Source: Flavimaribacter sp039888615
GTDB lineage: Bacteria; Pseudomonadota; Alphaproteobacteria; Rhizobiales; Rhizobiaceae
Assembly: GCA_039888615.1 (NCBI GenBank)
Contig: JBDQQS010000027.1
Direction: 5' to 3' (one strand)
DNA length: 47,342 nt
A program made the position numbers and the translations under genes. This document shows, piece after piece, positions 34,670-43,402 of this stretch (within the stretch, counting starts at the first letter, position 1; every line of letters starts with the position of its first letter). The notes beneath the pieces are model-generated. The model had not been told where the DNA came from. It searched no databases and saw only the letters and a list, made by a program, of their open reading frames with translations.

Positions 34670-35704
34670 GTGAAGTTACATCTTGTTACCGCCTTGGCTC
34701 TATGCCTATCACCGATCGCGGCGTCGTCTGCATTTGCGCAAGACGACGCAAGCGTAGCCGAATTTTACGAAGGCAAGACAATAACCTTTTTGGTTGGCGC
34801 CCGCCCCGGTGGAATGCTTGACATCTATACTCGGCTGCTCGGCAAACATATGATGAAGCGGATTCCGGGAAACCCGGATGCCGCATATCGGTCCGATGAC
34901 GCTAATGGTGGCATGATGATGGCCGATTTCATGCAGAACAACACGCCAGGCGATGGCACGCATATCGGCACGACCCAGGACACCGTCCCCGTATCGCAGG
35001 TTATCAATCCTGGCGTGGGGAATTTCGACGTGCGCAGCTGGTCGCTGCTCGGTAGCATGAAGCCGAACCGGTTCTTCCTCGCGCTGTGGAAGGACGGCGC
35101 TCCGGTGGATACGCTCGAAGGGCTAAAGGAAACGGAGGTTCTGATCGGCTCGACCGGGAAGACTTCGCCCACCTACATCTTTCCGGCGTTGATGAATGAA
35201 TTTCTTGACACCAAGTTGAATGTAATACCTGGCTACAATTTTGGCGCGGCGCACCTGGCTATGGAGCAGGGTGAGACGCAGGGCATCGCTTCCGCTATGG
35301 ACAGCTTCCGAGCGCTGTATCCGCAATATCTTGAACAGAACAAGCTGATGCCAATTGTTCAGTTCGCGTTGACACCCGATCCGGAGCTGTCCGGCGTACC
35401 TCTGTTCGTAGACGTGGTTGAGGATCCGGTGAACAAGCAAGTAGCGGAGCTGGCGGGCATTTCTGGTGATTTTGGTCGTTTCTACTACATGGGGCCAGAT
35501 GTGCCAGCCGAACGCGTTGAGGCTGTTCGCAAGGCGTTCGAGGAAACGCTGACCGATCCAGAATTTCTTGCCGACGCCGACGAGGCCGGAATTGACATCG
35601 AGTATGTGCCTTACCAGCATTTGGATGCGCTGCTAAATAAAATCCATTCCGCGCCTGCAGACGTTCTGGAAAAGGCGCAGGCCGCAATGGCTTTGCAGCA
35701 ATAG
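34670..35704 (+). CDS. TctC-type (Bug family) periplasmic binding protein
   Basis: This 344-residue secreted protein starts at GTG with GGGAGGAAATT upstream. The signal peptide is MKLHLVTALALCLSPIAASSAFAQ. The mature part begins FYEGKTITFLVGARPGGMLDIYTRLLGKHM, close to the Bug pattern (IT.VVP...GG..D...R). It should bind a carboxylate and feed the fused TctAB permease encoded divergently. Unlike most Bug proteins it has PGNPDAAYRSDDANGGMMMADFM in place of the usual N(K)PGAGG segment, so it is a distant subgroup. Confidence 0.82.
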   Translation: MKLHLVTALALCLSPIAASSAFAQDDASVAEFYEGKTITFLVGARPGGMLDIYTRLLGKHMMKRIPGNPDAAYRSDDANGGMMMADFMQNNTPGDGTHIGTTQDTVPVSQVINPGVGNFDVRSWSLLGSMKPNRFFLALWKDGAPVDTLEGLKETEVLIGSTGKTSPTYIFPALMNEFLDTKLNVIPGYNFGAAHLAMEQGETQGIASAMDSFRALYPQYLEQNKLMPIVQFALTPDPELSGVPLFVDVVEDPVNKQVAELAGISGDFGRFYYMGPDVPAERVEAVRKAFEETLTDPEFLADADEAGIDIEYVPYQHLDALLNKIHSAPADVLEKAQAAMALQQ

Positions 35705-35720
35705 TCACGATATTGGCTGA

Positions 35721-35746
35721 CGGGCCGGCGCTAACGCGTCGGCCCG
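35721..35746. terminator. GC-rich terminator hairpin
   Basis: CGGGCCGGCG, loop CTAACG, CGTCGGCCCG form a 10-bp stem between the convergent TctC gene (+, stop 35704) and the extradiol-dioxygenase-like gene (-, stop 35765). CATTTCATT follows on the + strand. It probably ends both transcripts. Confidence 0.7.
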
Positions 35747-35764
35747 CATTTCATTGATCTATGA

Positions 35765-36649
35765 TCAGTCTGCAAAATCCGGACGCGGCCCGCCGCCCCA
35801 GTAGCTGCCCAGGGTATCAACGGGCCAGACCTTCGGGCGGAGTGGAAATTCCTGATGCCACGGGCGCGGCTCCCAATAGCCTAGCGTCTCGTCCTTCATT
35901 TGGTCCAGCTCAGTGTAGCATTCGACAATATGGTTATCGGGATTGCGATGATAGATAAAAATGTTGTGTCCGATAATGTGACGGCCCGGTCCCCAAATCA
36001 GATGGATATCGTGCGCGCCGAGATGATCGCATGCGCGCTGGATCTCCGCCCAATCCTTCAACTCGAATGCAATGTGATGTATTTTTTGACGCTCGTGGGT
36101 GACAAAGTTGACCGCGTGGTGGTCCGGCCCACAGCGCATGAAAACGAAAAAGTCGCCACGCCAGTCGGAAACACGGAACCCCAGTATTTCTTCGTAGAAT
36201 TTCACCGTTTTCTTTATGTCGTTCACCTGGAACGCAAGGTGACCCAACTTCAATGGCTTGATGCTGCTAGGAGACAAGGAGCTTGGACTGAACTGCTCTT
36301 CGGCAAAAATATCGATTGCAGTGCCCTTGTTATCCGCGAAGGTGAGTTTCTGATCAATTCCCGGGGAGTTCGAAGTTCGAGTCTCGGAATTGATTCCCTG
36401 TGCGGACAAAAATTTTCCGACCGACTGGAAATCTGTTTCAGCAGGCACTTCGAATCCTATGCGTGTGCATTGGGCGGTGTCGCCCACGCTGACATGCACT
36501 GCCTGCTGGCCCGTCGGTGTGGCAAGAAATATCGTCTCGTCCTGTCGGCCGACTTCGATCAGGCCCATCACATCCTTGTAGTAGGCAGCCAAACGTTCTG
36601 GGTTTGGTGTGGTGATTTCGGCATAGGCAAGACGTCTGACATTGATCAT
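35765..36649 (-). CDS. two-domain extradiol dioxygenase / glyoxalase-fold protein
   Basis: This 294-residue VOC-superfamily protein has two tandem domains (about 1-120 and 130-255). The second contains H137 (KLGHLAF), H191 or H192 (HHIAFEL) and E243 (IVECYTEL), which fit the 2-His-1-Glu Fe(II) site of type I extradiol dioxygenases that open catechol rings. The N-terminal domain lacks this triad, as usual. The length matches 2,3-dihydroxybiphenyl or catechol 2,3-dioxygenases. It is a single - strand gene opposite the TctC gene. With an FAH-family enzyme and a C-C-hydrolase-like protein nearby, meta-cleavage of an aromatic or a related enol is plausible. Confidence 0.85.
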   Translation of the reverse strand: MINVRRLAYAEITTPNPERLAAYYKDVMGLIEVGRQDETIFLATPTGQQAVHVSVGDTAQCTRIGFEVPAETDFQSVGKFLSAQGINSETRTSNSPGIDQKLTFADNKGTAIDIFAEEQFSPSSLSPSSIKPLKLGHLAFQVNDIKKTVKFYEEILGFRVSDWRGDFFVFMRCGPDHHAVNFVTHERQKIHHIAFELKDWAEIQRACDHLGAHDIHLIWGPGRHIIGHNIFIYHRNPDNHIVECYTELDQMKDETLGYWEPRPWHQEFPLRPKVWPVDTLGSYWGGGPRPDFAD

Positions 36650-36754
36650 CTAAAATTTCTCCTCTTGTTTACGTTGATGATCATATATATTAAATATTAA
36701 TCAAGCAACATTAAATATAAATTAAGTCGAAGAAACTACAAAGGGAAAAATCAA
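36650..36754. promoter_or_regulatory. AT-rich divergent promoter region
   Basis: About 105 strongly AT-rich bases lie between the dioxygenase gene (-) and the YciI-like gene (+). It contains GTTGATGATCATATATATTA and a matching ATTAATCAAGC but no copy of the module B dyad. The low GC continues into the first ~100 bases of the + strand gene. Confidence 0.45.
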
Positions 36755-37120
36755 ATGTCTAAAAATATTATACAACTAGAAAAGCTTCTAAGAATGAATT
36801 TATACTTAATATTTTCAAAACCTGAAGCTTCCAAAGAAGAAATAAAATCGCTTCTGCAAGAACATCTGCAGAATCAGGTTAGGCTGGAGCGAGAGGGTGT
36901 ACTCTTCGGCGCCGGTCCGGTCTTTGACGAATCGGGAGAGCCAGTCTGTGGCATGTTTATCTTGCGCGCGGACTCGTTCGAGGCCGCTCGGGCAATCGCG
37001 GATCGAGATCCGCTACACCGCGCAGGTCTTCGCAGCTACACGATCCAGCGCTGGCTAATGAATGAAGGTTCGTTGTCCATGACGGTCCGGTTTTCCGACC
37101 AGTCGGCGATAGTCGAATAG
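36755..37120 (+). CDS. YciI-like protein
   Basis: This 121-residue protein resembles the YciI family (ferredoxin-like fold): NLYLIFSKPEASKEEIKSLLQEHL, then LEREGVLFGAGPVFDESGEPVCGMFILRADSFEAARAIADRDP and HRAGLRSYTIQRWLMNEG. The DPxxxAGL segment is the family hallmark. YciI-like proteins in catabolic clusters are often muconolactone-isomerase-like or dehalogenase-like, and the reaction here is unknown. The ATG at 36755 has AGGGA upstream; an internal ATG at 36794 lacks one. It is followed by the M24 gene with a 9-base gap. Confidence 0.72.
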   Translation: MSKNIIQLEKLLRMNLYLIFSKPEASKEEIKSLLQEHLQNQVRLEREGVLFGAGPVFDESGEPVCGMFILRADSFEAARAIADRDPLHRAGLRSYTIQRWLMNEGSLSMTVRFSDQSAIVE

Positions 37121-37129
37121 GTGGAAACC

Positions 37130-38326
37130 ATGCAAGACGTGCTCGAACGACTCCATGCACCCGTATCGCGCCGCGAACTGGAGCGGCGTTGCAACGCTAT
37201 ACGGCAGAAAATGGCGGAATGCGGATTCGATGCACTCCTCCTCCAGAACAACAATGATCACATGGGCGGCTATGTCCGGTATCTGACTGACCTGCCAGCC
37301 ACCAATGGTTATCCAGTCACTGTGATCTTCCCGCGCGACGAGGACATGACGGTCGTGCGGCAAGGTGCGTTTGATCACCGAGAAGACCGTGGGGCGGGTG
37401 GCCGCGAAGATTTGCCCGGTGTGCGCTGGATGTTCACGACCCCGAGCTTCTCCTCGGCAAGCTATACCCGATACTACGATGCAAGGCTCGCGCTGAACGC
37501 GCTCGCACCATACGCAAAGGGCACGATCGGGCTGGTCGGCACATATCAGTTGTCCCACGCGCATGCCGCCTTTTTCCTGGAGGAAATGCCGGATGCCGAC
37601 TTTCGGGAAGCTTCCGAGCTGATCGACAGCATCAAGGCGTTCAAAAGCCCAGAAGAAATCGCGCAGATCCGATTGACCGCAGCACTTCAGGACGAGGCGA
37701 TGCAGGCGACATTGGCAGCGCTCCGCCCAGGAATGCGCGAGCGCGACGTTACTGCAATTGCGATGTATGAAACCCAGAAACGTGGAGCCGAGCAGGGCAT
37801 TTACCTTGCCGCCTCAGCCAAGGCCGGCACGCCGATGCCACTCAATCAACGGCATTTCCAAAACCGCACGCTGAACGAGGGCGATCAGCTCATTCTTCTC
37901 ATCGAAACCAATGGGCCGGGCGGCCAGTATGCGGAACTTGGTCGCGCCTGCGTGCTTGGCAAGGCTCCCGAGCAACTGCTTGCCGAGCAGGAAGTGGCGC
38001 TTGCGGCGCGCAATTTTGTCTGCGACCTGCTCAAACCTGGGGCGGACGCCGCCGAGATCTATGCGGAGTATAGCGACTGGCTGCAAAGCCGCGGCCGACC
38101 GCAGGAGCGCCGGCTGTTCGCGCATGGCCAAGGCTACGACATGGTTGAACGTCCGCTGCTCCGTCAGGACGAAACAATGCGTCTGGGGACATCGATGAAC
38201 CTCGCAGTCCATCCGAGCTACATTCATGGGGGCGTACGAAGCTGGATTTGCGACAATTACCTGATCGACCAGAATGGCGAACTGGAACGGTTGCACCAGA
38301 TGGACGAAGCCATATTGGAATTGTGA
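37130..38326 (+). CDS. M24 (pita-bread) family protein with altered metal site
   Basis: This 398-residue creatinase/aminopeptidase P-type protein has an N-terminal creatinase-like domain and a C-terminal pita-bread domain. Normal M24 metal ligands are Asp, Asp, His, Glu, Glu. Here the first pair reads LIETNGPGGQYAELGR (Glu in place of Asp twice). The His is kept in AHGQGYDM, the first Glu position reads LAVHPSY, and the last reads SWICDNYLI. It may therefore use another metal or none, as creatinase does. AGGTGGA lies six bases before the ATG. It is followed four bases later by the D-2-hydroxyacid dehydrogenase-like gene. Confidence 0.8.
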   Translation: MQDVLERLHAPVSRRELERRCNAIRQKMAECGFDALLLQNNNDHMGGYVRYLTDLPATNGYPVTVIFPRDEDMTVVRQGAFDHREDRGAGGREDLPGVRWMFTTPSFSSASYTRYYDARLALNALAPYAKGTIGLVGTYQLSHAHAAFFLEEMPDADFREASELIDSIKAFKSPEEIAQIRLTAALQDEAMQATLAALRPGMRERDVTAIAMYETQKRGAEQGIYLAASAKAGTPMPLNQRHFQNRTLNEGDQLILLIETNGPGGQYAELGRACVLGKAPEQLLAEQEVALAARNFVCDLLKPGADAAEIYAEYSDWLQSRGRPQERRLFAHGQGYDMVERPLLRQDETMRLGTSMNLAVHPSYIHGGVRSWICDNYLIDQNGELERLHQMDEAILEL

Positions 38327-38329
38327 TAC

Positions 38330-39277
38330 ATGCGGTTCCTGCTTGCTCATCCCAATCCCGAGCCGCTTGCCCATTTATTGCAATCGGTGTTTCCCAAGCT
38401 CGATCTCGTCGTCGCACGTGATGATGTCGCGCCACGCTACCTGCAAGATGTGGACATTCTTCTTACGATTGGCCGCTGGTTGACAGCCGAACATGTCGTA
38501 CGGGCATCTCGGCTTCGATGGATCCAATGCCTGATCACCGGCACTGAACATATCGAACCACTTTTGCGGCGTCGACCAGACGTGTTGTTGACGAATGCGA
38601 GGGGCATACACGGTGCGCAGATGACCGAGGCAGCGCTGACCCACATGCTCGTCCTGATACGCCAGGTGCCGCGGCTTCTGTGCAATCAGAAACAGGCGCA
38701 ATGGCAGCCGTTCACGCCCCGCGTGCTAGAAGGGAAAACTGCGGTCATCCTGGGTTCTGGAGCGATCGCACAGCATATGGCGCGTGTGCTGTCGCTAATG
38801 GACATGCGTGTTCTCGGAGTGAGCGCGGCTCCGCGCCAGGAAGAGGGGTTCCAAGCGATTGTTGCGCGCTCGGCCGTGCACGTGGCAGTGGCCGAAGCTG
38901 ATTTCGTCATCAATCTTCTGCCCATGTCAGAGGAAAATCGGCACTTCGTGGATGCTCGATTCTGGCACGGCTGCAAACGCGAATGCGTTTTTATCAATCT
39001 CGGCCGGGGCGGCACTGTCGACACGTCCGCGCTGATAGGCGTGCTTAAAGACGGGAAAATTTCGGCGGCCGGGCTGGATGCATTCGAACTGACACCATTG
39101 CCCACCGACAGCCCACTCTGGACCATGCCCAACGTGTTCATTACTCCGGGTCTGGCTGGGCGAAGCGACAACTACGATATGAAGCTCATGAGCATCTTGG
39201 AAGCCAACATTCCGCGATTCCTACATGGCGAAGTTGGAAAAATGGTTAACCGTGTTTTAATTTCCATCGAGTACTGA
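38330..39277 (+). CDS. D-2-hydroxyacid dehydrogenase-like protein lacking catalytic His
   Basis: This 315-residue protein of the D-isomer 2-hydroxyacid dehydrogenase family has the NAD-binding loop LGSGAIAQHMARVL (141-154), the catalytic Arg in NLGRGGTVD (R226) and Glu in DAFELTPLP (E253). At the position of the catalytic His (normally TPHxAG) it has TPGLAG, so residue 274 is Gly. The His/Glu relay is therefore incomplete. It may have another activity or bind ligand only. It is the last gene of the three-gene + strand operon. Confidence 0.85.
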   Translation: MRFLLAHPNPEPLAHLLQSVFPKLDLVVARDDVAPRYLQDVDILLTIGRWLTAEHVVRASRLRWIQCLITGTEHIEPLLRRRPDVLLTNARGIHGAQMTEAALTHMLVLIRQVPRLLCNQKQAQWQPFTPRVLEGKTAVILGSGAIAQHMARVLSLMDMRVLGVSAAPRQEEGFQAIVARSAVHVAVAEADFVINLLPMSEENRHFVDARFWHGCKRECVFINLGRGGTVDTSALIGVLKDGKISAAGLDAFELTPLPTDSPLWTMPNVFITPGLAGRSDNYDMKLMSILEANIPRFLHGEVGKMVNRVLISIEY

Positions 39278-39322
39278 CGCGGGAAACGGGTTATTTTGTC
39301 GACCGTGAACAAAGGATCTGTT

Positions 39323-39930
39323 TCAGGCTGCAATTGATATTCTGTGTGAGATGAGCGCAGTGGCGATCAGCCACAAGAGCTCCCTGAACCATTTGAGCAG
39401 GAGTGAGAAGTTGTATCCGGCAGCCGCCAGGATGACGTTGATGGCGTCGCCCTGTTCTCCGGCGAGATAGTTGCGGCCCATGCGATGTTCGGCCTTGATG
39501 TGACCAATGACCGGCTCGACCGCCGAGCGTCTGCGCATCTGTCGTTTGATTGCTGGCGTGACCCGTCGCTTCTGGCCGGCGGTGAATACCCTGAACCTGT
39601 GGCTGTCGGGCGCATTGTGGCCGCGGTATCCGGCGTCGGCCAGGATGTGGTCGATCTGGTTGCCGATGGTCCTCTCCATGTCCGGGATCACGCTCGCCAG
39701 CGTGTGGCCGTCATAGGGATTGCCGGGCAGCGCCTTTGCGTGCAGCGCGAACTGGCCGCCCTTCGAGCGGTTGAGCGTCGTGGCGATCGAGGCCTTGACG
39801 CCGAACTCGTAAGGCGCGTGGGCCTTGCCCTTGCCGATGCATTCCACCTCATGGGCGTGCAGGCTGTAGATCTTGCGGCCGCGTTGGCGCTGCCTTTGCT
39901 CCAGAACCGCCGAGGCCTGATAGAGCGGCG
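39323..39930 (-). pseudogene. IS5-family transposase, 3' part
   Basis: About 200 residues of the C-terminal DDE domain remain: RQRQRGRKIYSLHAHEVECIG, then GKAHAPYEFGVK, LPGNPYDGHTLASVIPDME, ILADAGYRGHNAPDS and RRRSAVEPVIGHIKAEHRMGRNYL. This is the pattern of IS5-type transposases. The first ~150 residues and the left end are missing. The break falls about 39920-39935, where the frame passes into the decayed gene to the right. CTGTTTCAGGCTGC near 39306 may belong to its terminal repeat. It separates modules B and C. Confidence 0.82.
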
Positions 39931-40949
39931 ATTTTGAAGAACAGCTGATAGGCCTTCTTCTACTCACCGCGATCGCAATACCATTTGGCGTTGGTAATCG
40001 ATCCTTCTGTTTCTAGAATATCCATCACGGACAGAAGGCGGGGATAAAGACCACGCCTCTTCCAACGCTTGGCGATCTAAGCCTGGACCCATTTGGCGCG
40101 GGCGTCCCAATTCTCGCTGGTGTTGCCAATTTCCTTCAGGCGCGCGATCACGTCGAGCAGCTGCTCCAGCATGCCGATAGTCGTGTCGTCGGTCAGATGC
40201 CGTGCGCCATATTTGCAGGTGGCAGGGTTTTACGGCGTCACGAGAATCTTGTCGAGGATTTCCGGCTGGTCGCGATAGACGTGATAGGGAATGCGGAAAC
40301 CTTCGTCCGGATAGTGCGACGTCATATTGCGTGCCCAGACCATTCCGTTGGCAAAACGCTTTTTTATGTCATCCGTCGCATTGGGATAGAACAGCGGTTT
40401 ACCGAGCTGCTTCACGCGAGACACGCCAACGATGACATATTTTGAGTCGTTCTCGTCAGTGAACGGGTTGGAATAATTGGTGTAGTAGAAGATGAGGCTT
40501 TCGCTCTCTTCCAGCTCTGCGAAGAACTCGTCTGCCCCGGCCCGGCGATTGTCGTTGTCGTTGTCGTTGTCGAGACGGCCATCAGTATAAACCTCATCGC
40601 CATACATGGCTTCATAGGACCAGACGCAAACCGTTGAAGGCGGGATGTCCCATTCCTCGCGGTCGGCATCGCCGTTGAAGAAATCGGGCGGGTTCGAATA
40701 TCCGCGAATGGCATCCGGTCCGAAGGCATTGATGCTGTATATGCAGGGCGGTAGATCATGGCTCCTGAGATTGCAGAGCGCCTGACCGGTACAGACCTTC
40801 TCGCGTTCGAGATTGCGTTTGCGGTGGATCACGTAGCCCGGATAGGACTTCACACCAACACAATATGTGTTCTGCTCCGGTTTCGAACAGATCCGTCCAT
40901 TCCACCCGTCGTCGTGCCAGGCAATTCGTGCGGTAAGATGCGTAGTCAT
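39930..40949 (-). pseudogene. decayed N-terminal part of a large unknown protein
   Basis: The gene starts at ATG 40949 with GGGGGAAG just upstream and reads TARIAWHDDGWNGRICSKPE, a segment with YFYYTNYSNPF-like blocks, KYVIVGVSRVKQLGKP and MVWARNMTSHYPDEGFRIPYHVY. A TAA (40230-40232) interrupts it, yet the same frame continues with family-like sequence (YGARHLTDDTTIGMLEQLL, NWDARAKWVQ) past two TAG codons (40077-40079, 39960-39962). It is then cut by the IS5 remnant. I believe related proteins are large and carry helicase/ATPase-like parts further on, but this is recollection and not visible here. It is not expressed in full. Confidence 0.65.
40552..40575 (+). repeat. hexanucleotide microsatellite inside the decayed gene
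   Basis: TTGTCG is repeated four times in a row, giving (Asn-Asp) repeats in the encoded protein (LDNDNDNDN). The unit is six bases, so changes in copy number keep the frame. It is probably slippage in a gene no longer under selection. Confidence 0.6.
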
Positions 40950-41010
40950 GCTTCCCCCAAGATAACTAGCAACTCAATCATGAGTAGCGGCTTGCAGAAG
41001 GTCAAGCATC

Positions 41011-41308
41011 TCAGCGCAAGACCGGTCGATATATTTTAGCTGGTGATATAAGGCTCGGGGCTGCGATACCGGCCGTTAGGTTGGGCATACGAAGACCAAA
41101 GCCTTTCAGGATCCAAGTCTCCAAGTCACTTTCATTCGCTACCTGGACATAGTCCCTCGCAAATCGCGTCGGTGAAACGACAAATGCACCATCGTCGTGA
41201 CGGTGTGGAAAGAGTAAGGCGCCTTTGTGTTTTCCGCGAGCAACGAAAGCGTGAAAAGCTTTTGTGTGTCCGTCGTCAGCGCCTACTGGACAGATTGGGC
41301 TGATTGCT
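41011..41308 (-). pseudogene. remnant open frame upstream of the decayed gene
   Basis: A ~98-residue - strand frame ends at TGA 41011-41013 and contains ADDGHTKAFHAFVARGKHKG, ALLFPHRHDDGAFVVSPTRF and ARDYVQVANESDLETWILKG, protein-like sequence with no ATG, GTG or TTG start of its own and a stop immediately before it. It is read in the same direction as the decayed gene and ends 62 bases before that gene starts, so both may be pieces of one lost operon. I do not recognise the family. Confidence 0.4.
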
Positions 41309-41363
41309 TAAGGCAGTGATTTTGGCAAAGTAAAGAAGAGTAACAACTGGGTTTAAGCGGAGG

Positions 41364-42872
41364 CTACAGCTTAACAACATGCCGCAACCCACTAAACCCG
41401 GAGAACAATATCAGGCAAAAAGCGATCCCGAGGATAACGGCACTCAACGGCCTCTCAACGAAAGTAAGGTAATCTCCTCCCGAAATCGTCAGTGCACGGC
41501 GGAAATTTTCCTCCATCATCGGCCCCAGAACAAATCCCAACAAGAATGAAGCTGCGGGCAAACCTGCGACACGCATGAATACGCCAATTACCCCGAACGC
41601 GAACACTACCCACAAGGCGACGATACTACCGTCGACAATGTACAGTCCCACACACAGCAGTACCAGTATTGCAGGGAACAGCATGTTATAGGGCACCTGG
41701 AGCAGACGGACCCATATGCCGATCAGAGGCACATTCAAAACAAGAAGAAGGACGTTTCCGATCCAGAAACTCATGATGAGCCCCCAAAAGACGTCCGCAT
41801 GGCTCGCCATTAGCGAAGGCCCAGGCGTTATTCCGTGCAAGATCATGGCACCGATCATAAGTGCCATGGTCGCGCTACCGGGAATCCCCAATGTCATCGT
41901 CGGGATGAAGGCTGTCTGATCGGCAGCATTGTTCGCAGCTTCGGGCGCCGCAATTCCTTCAATTGCCCCATGGCCAAGTCGCTCAGGCTCCTTCGCAAAT
42001 CGCTTTTCAACACCATAAGCCATGAATGAAGCAATCGTAGGGCCGGTTCCGGGGAGTGTCCCAAAAAATGACCCAATCCCGGCACCCCTTAACGTCGGAA
42101 ACAACGAGCGAACAAATTCGTCGCGCTTGGGCCACATGCTTTTCAAGTTGATCGCCTGATCCTCACGTTTTGTTGCTCCAGCATTGCTTACACTGATGAT
42201 GACTTCCGCAAGGCCGAAGACACCCATAACAACCGGAATCAGGCCGATGCCATCCTGAAGAGCAAATATACCGAAGGTGAAACGTTCATCGCCGGTATCA
42301 ATATCCAGCCCAACAAATCCGACAGCCATACCGAAAAGGATCATGGCCATGTTCTTGGCAGCAGAACTGCCCGATATGGTCGAGGCCGCGACCAACCCCA
42401 AAACCATCAGCGCAAAATACTCTGCGGAACCGAACTTTAGCGCATAGTCGACGATGATCGGCGAAAACAGCATCATCAATAGGATGCCTATGCTCCCGCC
42501 AATAAAGGACGAGGTGGCAGTGATGAAGAGGGCAACACCCGCACGCCCCTTTTTCGCAAGTGGATAGCCGTCAATCGCAGTCACAGCGGACGACGGGGTA
42601 CCTGGAACATTGATCAAAATTGCCGCGATCGATCCACCATATGCCGTCCCATACCAGACGCCGGCAAGCATGATCAGGCCTGCAGTGGGGTCCATGTAAA
42701 AGGTCAGCGGGAACAACAGTGATATTGCGGTCAGTGCACCAATACCGGGCAGGACGCCCACAAATGTACCGAGAAACACACCTACAAAACAATACCAGAG
42801 ATTCGCTGGTTGCAACGCAACCGACAAGCCAAATCCGATGTTAGCGAATGTTTCCGAAAGGAAATCCATCAA
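41364..42872 (-). CDS. tctA: TctA-type large permease
   Basis: This 502-residue inner-membrane protein with about 12 hydrophobic segments has the two TctA repeats: FLGTFVGVLPGIGALTAISLLFPLTFY, then ILINVPGTPSSAVTAIDGYPLAKKG, and later FFGTLPGTGPTIASFMAYG with FIPTMTLGIPGSATMALMIGAMILHGITPGP. The PGIG and IPG signatures are typical. With TctB and TctC it forms a tripartite tricarboxylate-type secondary transporter. The start overlaps the stop of tctB (ATGA). It is the last gene of module C's transcript. Confidence 0.93.
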   Translation of the reverse strand: MMDFLSETFANIGFGLSVALQPANLWYCFVGVFLGTFVGVLPGIGALTAISLLFPLTFYMDPTAGLIMLAGVWYGTAYGGSIAAILINVPGTPSSAVTAIDGYPLAKKGRAGVALFITATSSFIGGSIGILLMMLFSPIIVDYALKFGSAEYFALMVLGLVAASTISGSSAAKNMAMILFGMAVGFVGLDIDTGDERFTFGIFALQDGIGLIPVVMGVFGLAEVIISVSNAGATKREDQAINLKSMWPKRDEFVRSLFPTLRGAGIGSFFGTLPGTGPTIASFMAYGVEKRFAKEPERLGHGAIEGIAAPEAANNAADQTAFIPTMTLGIPGSATMALMIGAMILHGITPGPSLMASHADVFWGLIMSFWIGNVLLLVLNVPLIGIWVRLLQVPYNMLFPAILVLLCVGLYIVDGSIVALWVVFAFGVIGVFMRVAGLPAASFLLGFVLGPMMEENFRRALTISGGDYLTFVERPLSAVILGIAFCLILFSGFSGLRHVVKL

Positions 42873-43324
42873 GCCCCCAACCAGGTAAAATATTCGACGT
42901 GCTGACCCAGCCCCAAACTAAATATGAGATAGACGAACAAGCAGAGGAAAACGGCGAGAGCACAACTCTTAACAAATCCGATATACTCGGCACTCGCCAA
43001 AGACGAAATCACGACAAGGATGCCAATCGCTGGCACCAGACCGAACCAACTCACAACGCCGATAAAACTGAGTATGCCGAACAGGATAATGAAAGCGCGC
43101 GACCATGTTAAATGCAGCGCTTCGGCGTTTTTCAGCGCGCCTTGCACACCGATGACAATGCCGGAGCAGGTAAGAAGAATCCCCACCAGAAGCGGGAACA
43201 GGCCCGGCCCAAGGTCATCAAATCCCGATGTAGGAAACTTTGCATAAGCGTAAGTTGAAACGCCGATACCAAACCCGGCTATGACAAGCCCGGTCAACAC
43301 GTCAATTCCTGCGATCCAACGCAT
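42869..43324 (-). CDS. tctB: TctB-type small permease
   Basis: The protein has 151 residues from the ATG at 43324 (GGAG eight bases upstream), with four hydrophobic segments: DVLTGLVIAGFGIGVSTYAYA, FPLLVGILLTCSGIVIGV, AFIILFGILSFIGVVSWFGLVPAIGILVVIS and a C-terminal pair. The LGPGLFPLLVGILL block is the usual TctB signature. A start at 43378 would add 18 polar residues before the first segment. It overlaps tctA and lies 78 bases downstream of the GntR gene. Confidence 0.88.
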   Translation of the reverse strand: MRWIAGIDVLTGLVIAGFGIGVSTYAYAKFPTSGFDDLGPGLFPLLVGILLTCSGIVIGVQGALKNAEALHLTWSRAFIILFGILSFIGVVSWFGLVPAIGILVVISSLASAEYIGFVKSCALAVFLCLFVYLIFSLGLGQHVEYFTWLGA

Positions 43325-43402
43325 CGCGCACGACTCCACACATTTCGGAACTATCGTGACATCGCCAAGCGGCAACAATTGGCGAGACCGTTTTGATCAC
43401 TT

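Noticed and set aside
39960..40232. In-frame TAA/TAG/TAG as recoded or programmed readthrough codons
   Set aside because: Three different-context stops within 90 codons next to an IS truncation are better explained by decay; no recoding signal is seen.
40549..40580. CRISPR-like or tandem repeat array
   Set aside because: It is only a four-copy hexanucleotide inside a coding frame; no spaced repeats of CRISPR type were seen anywhere in the window.
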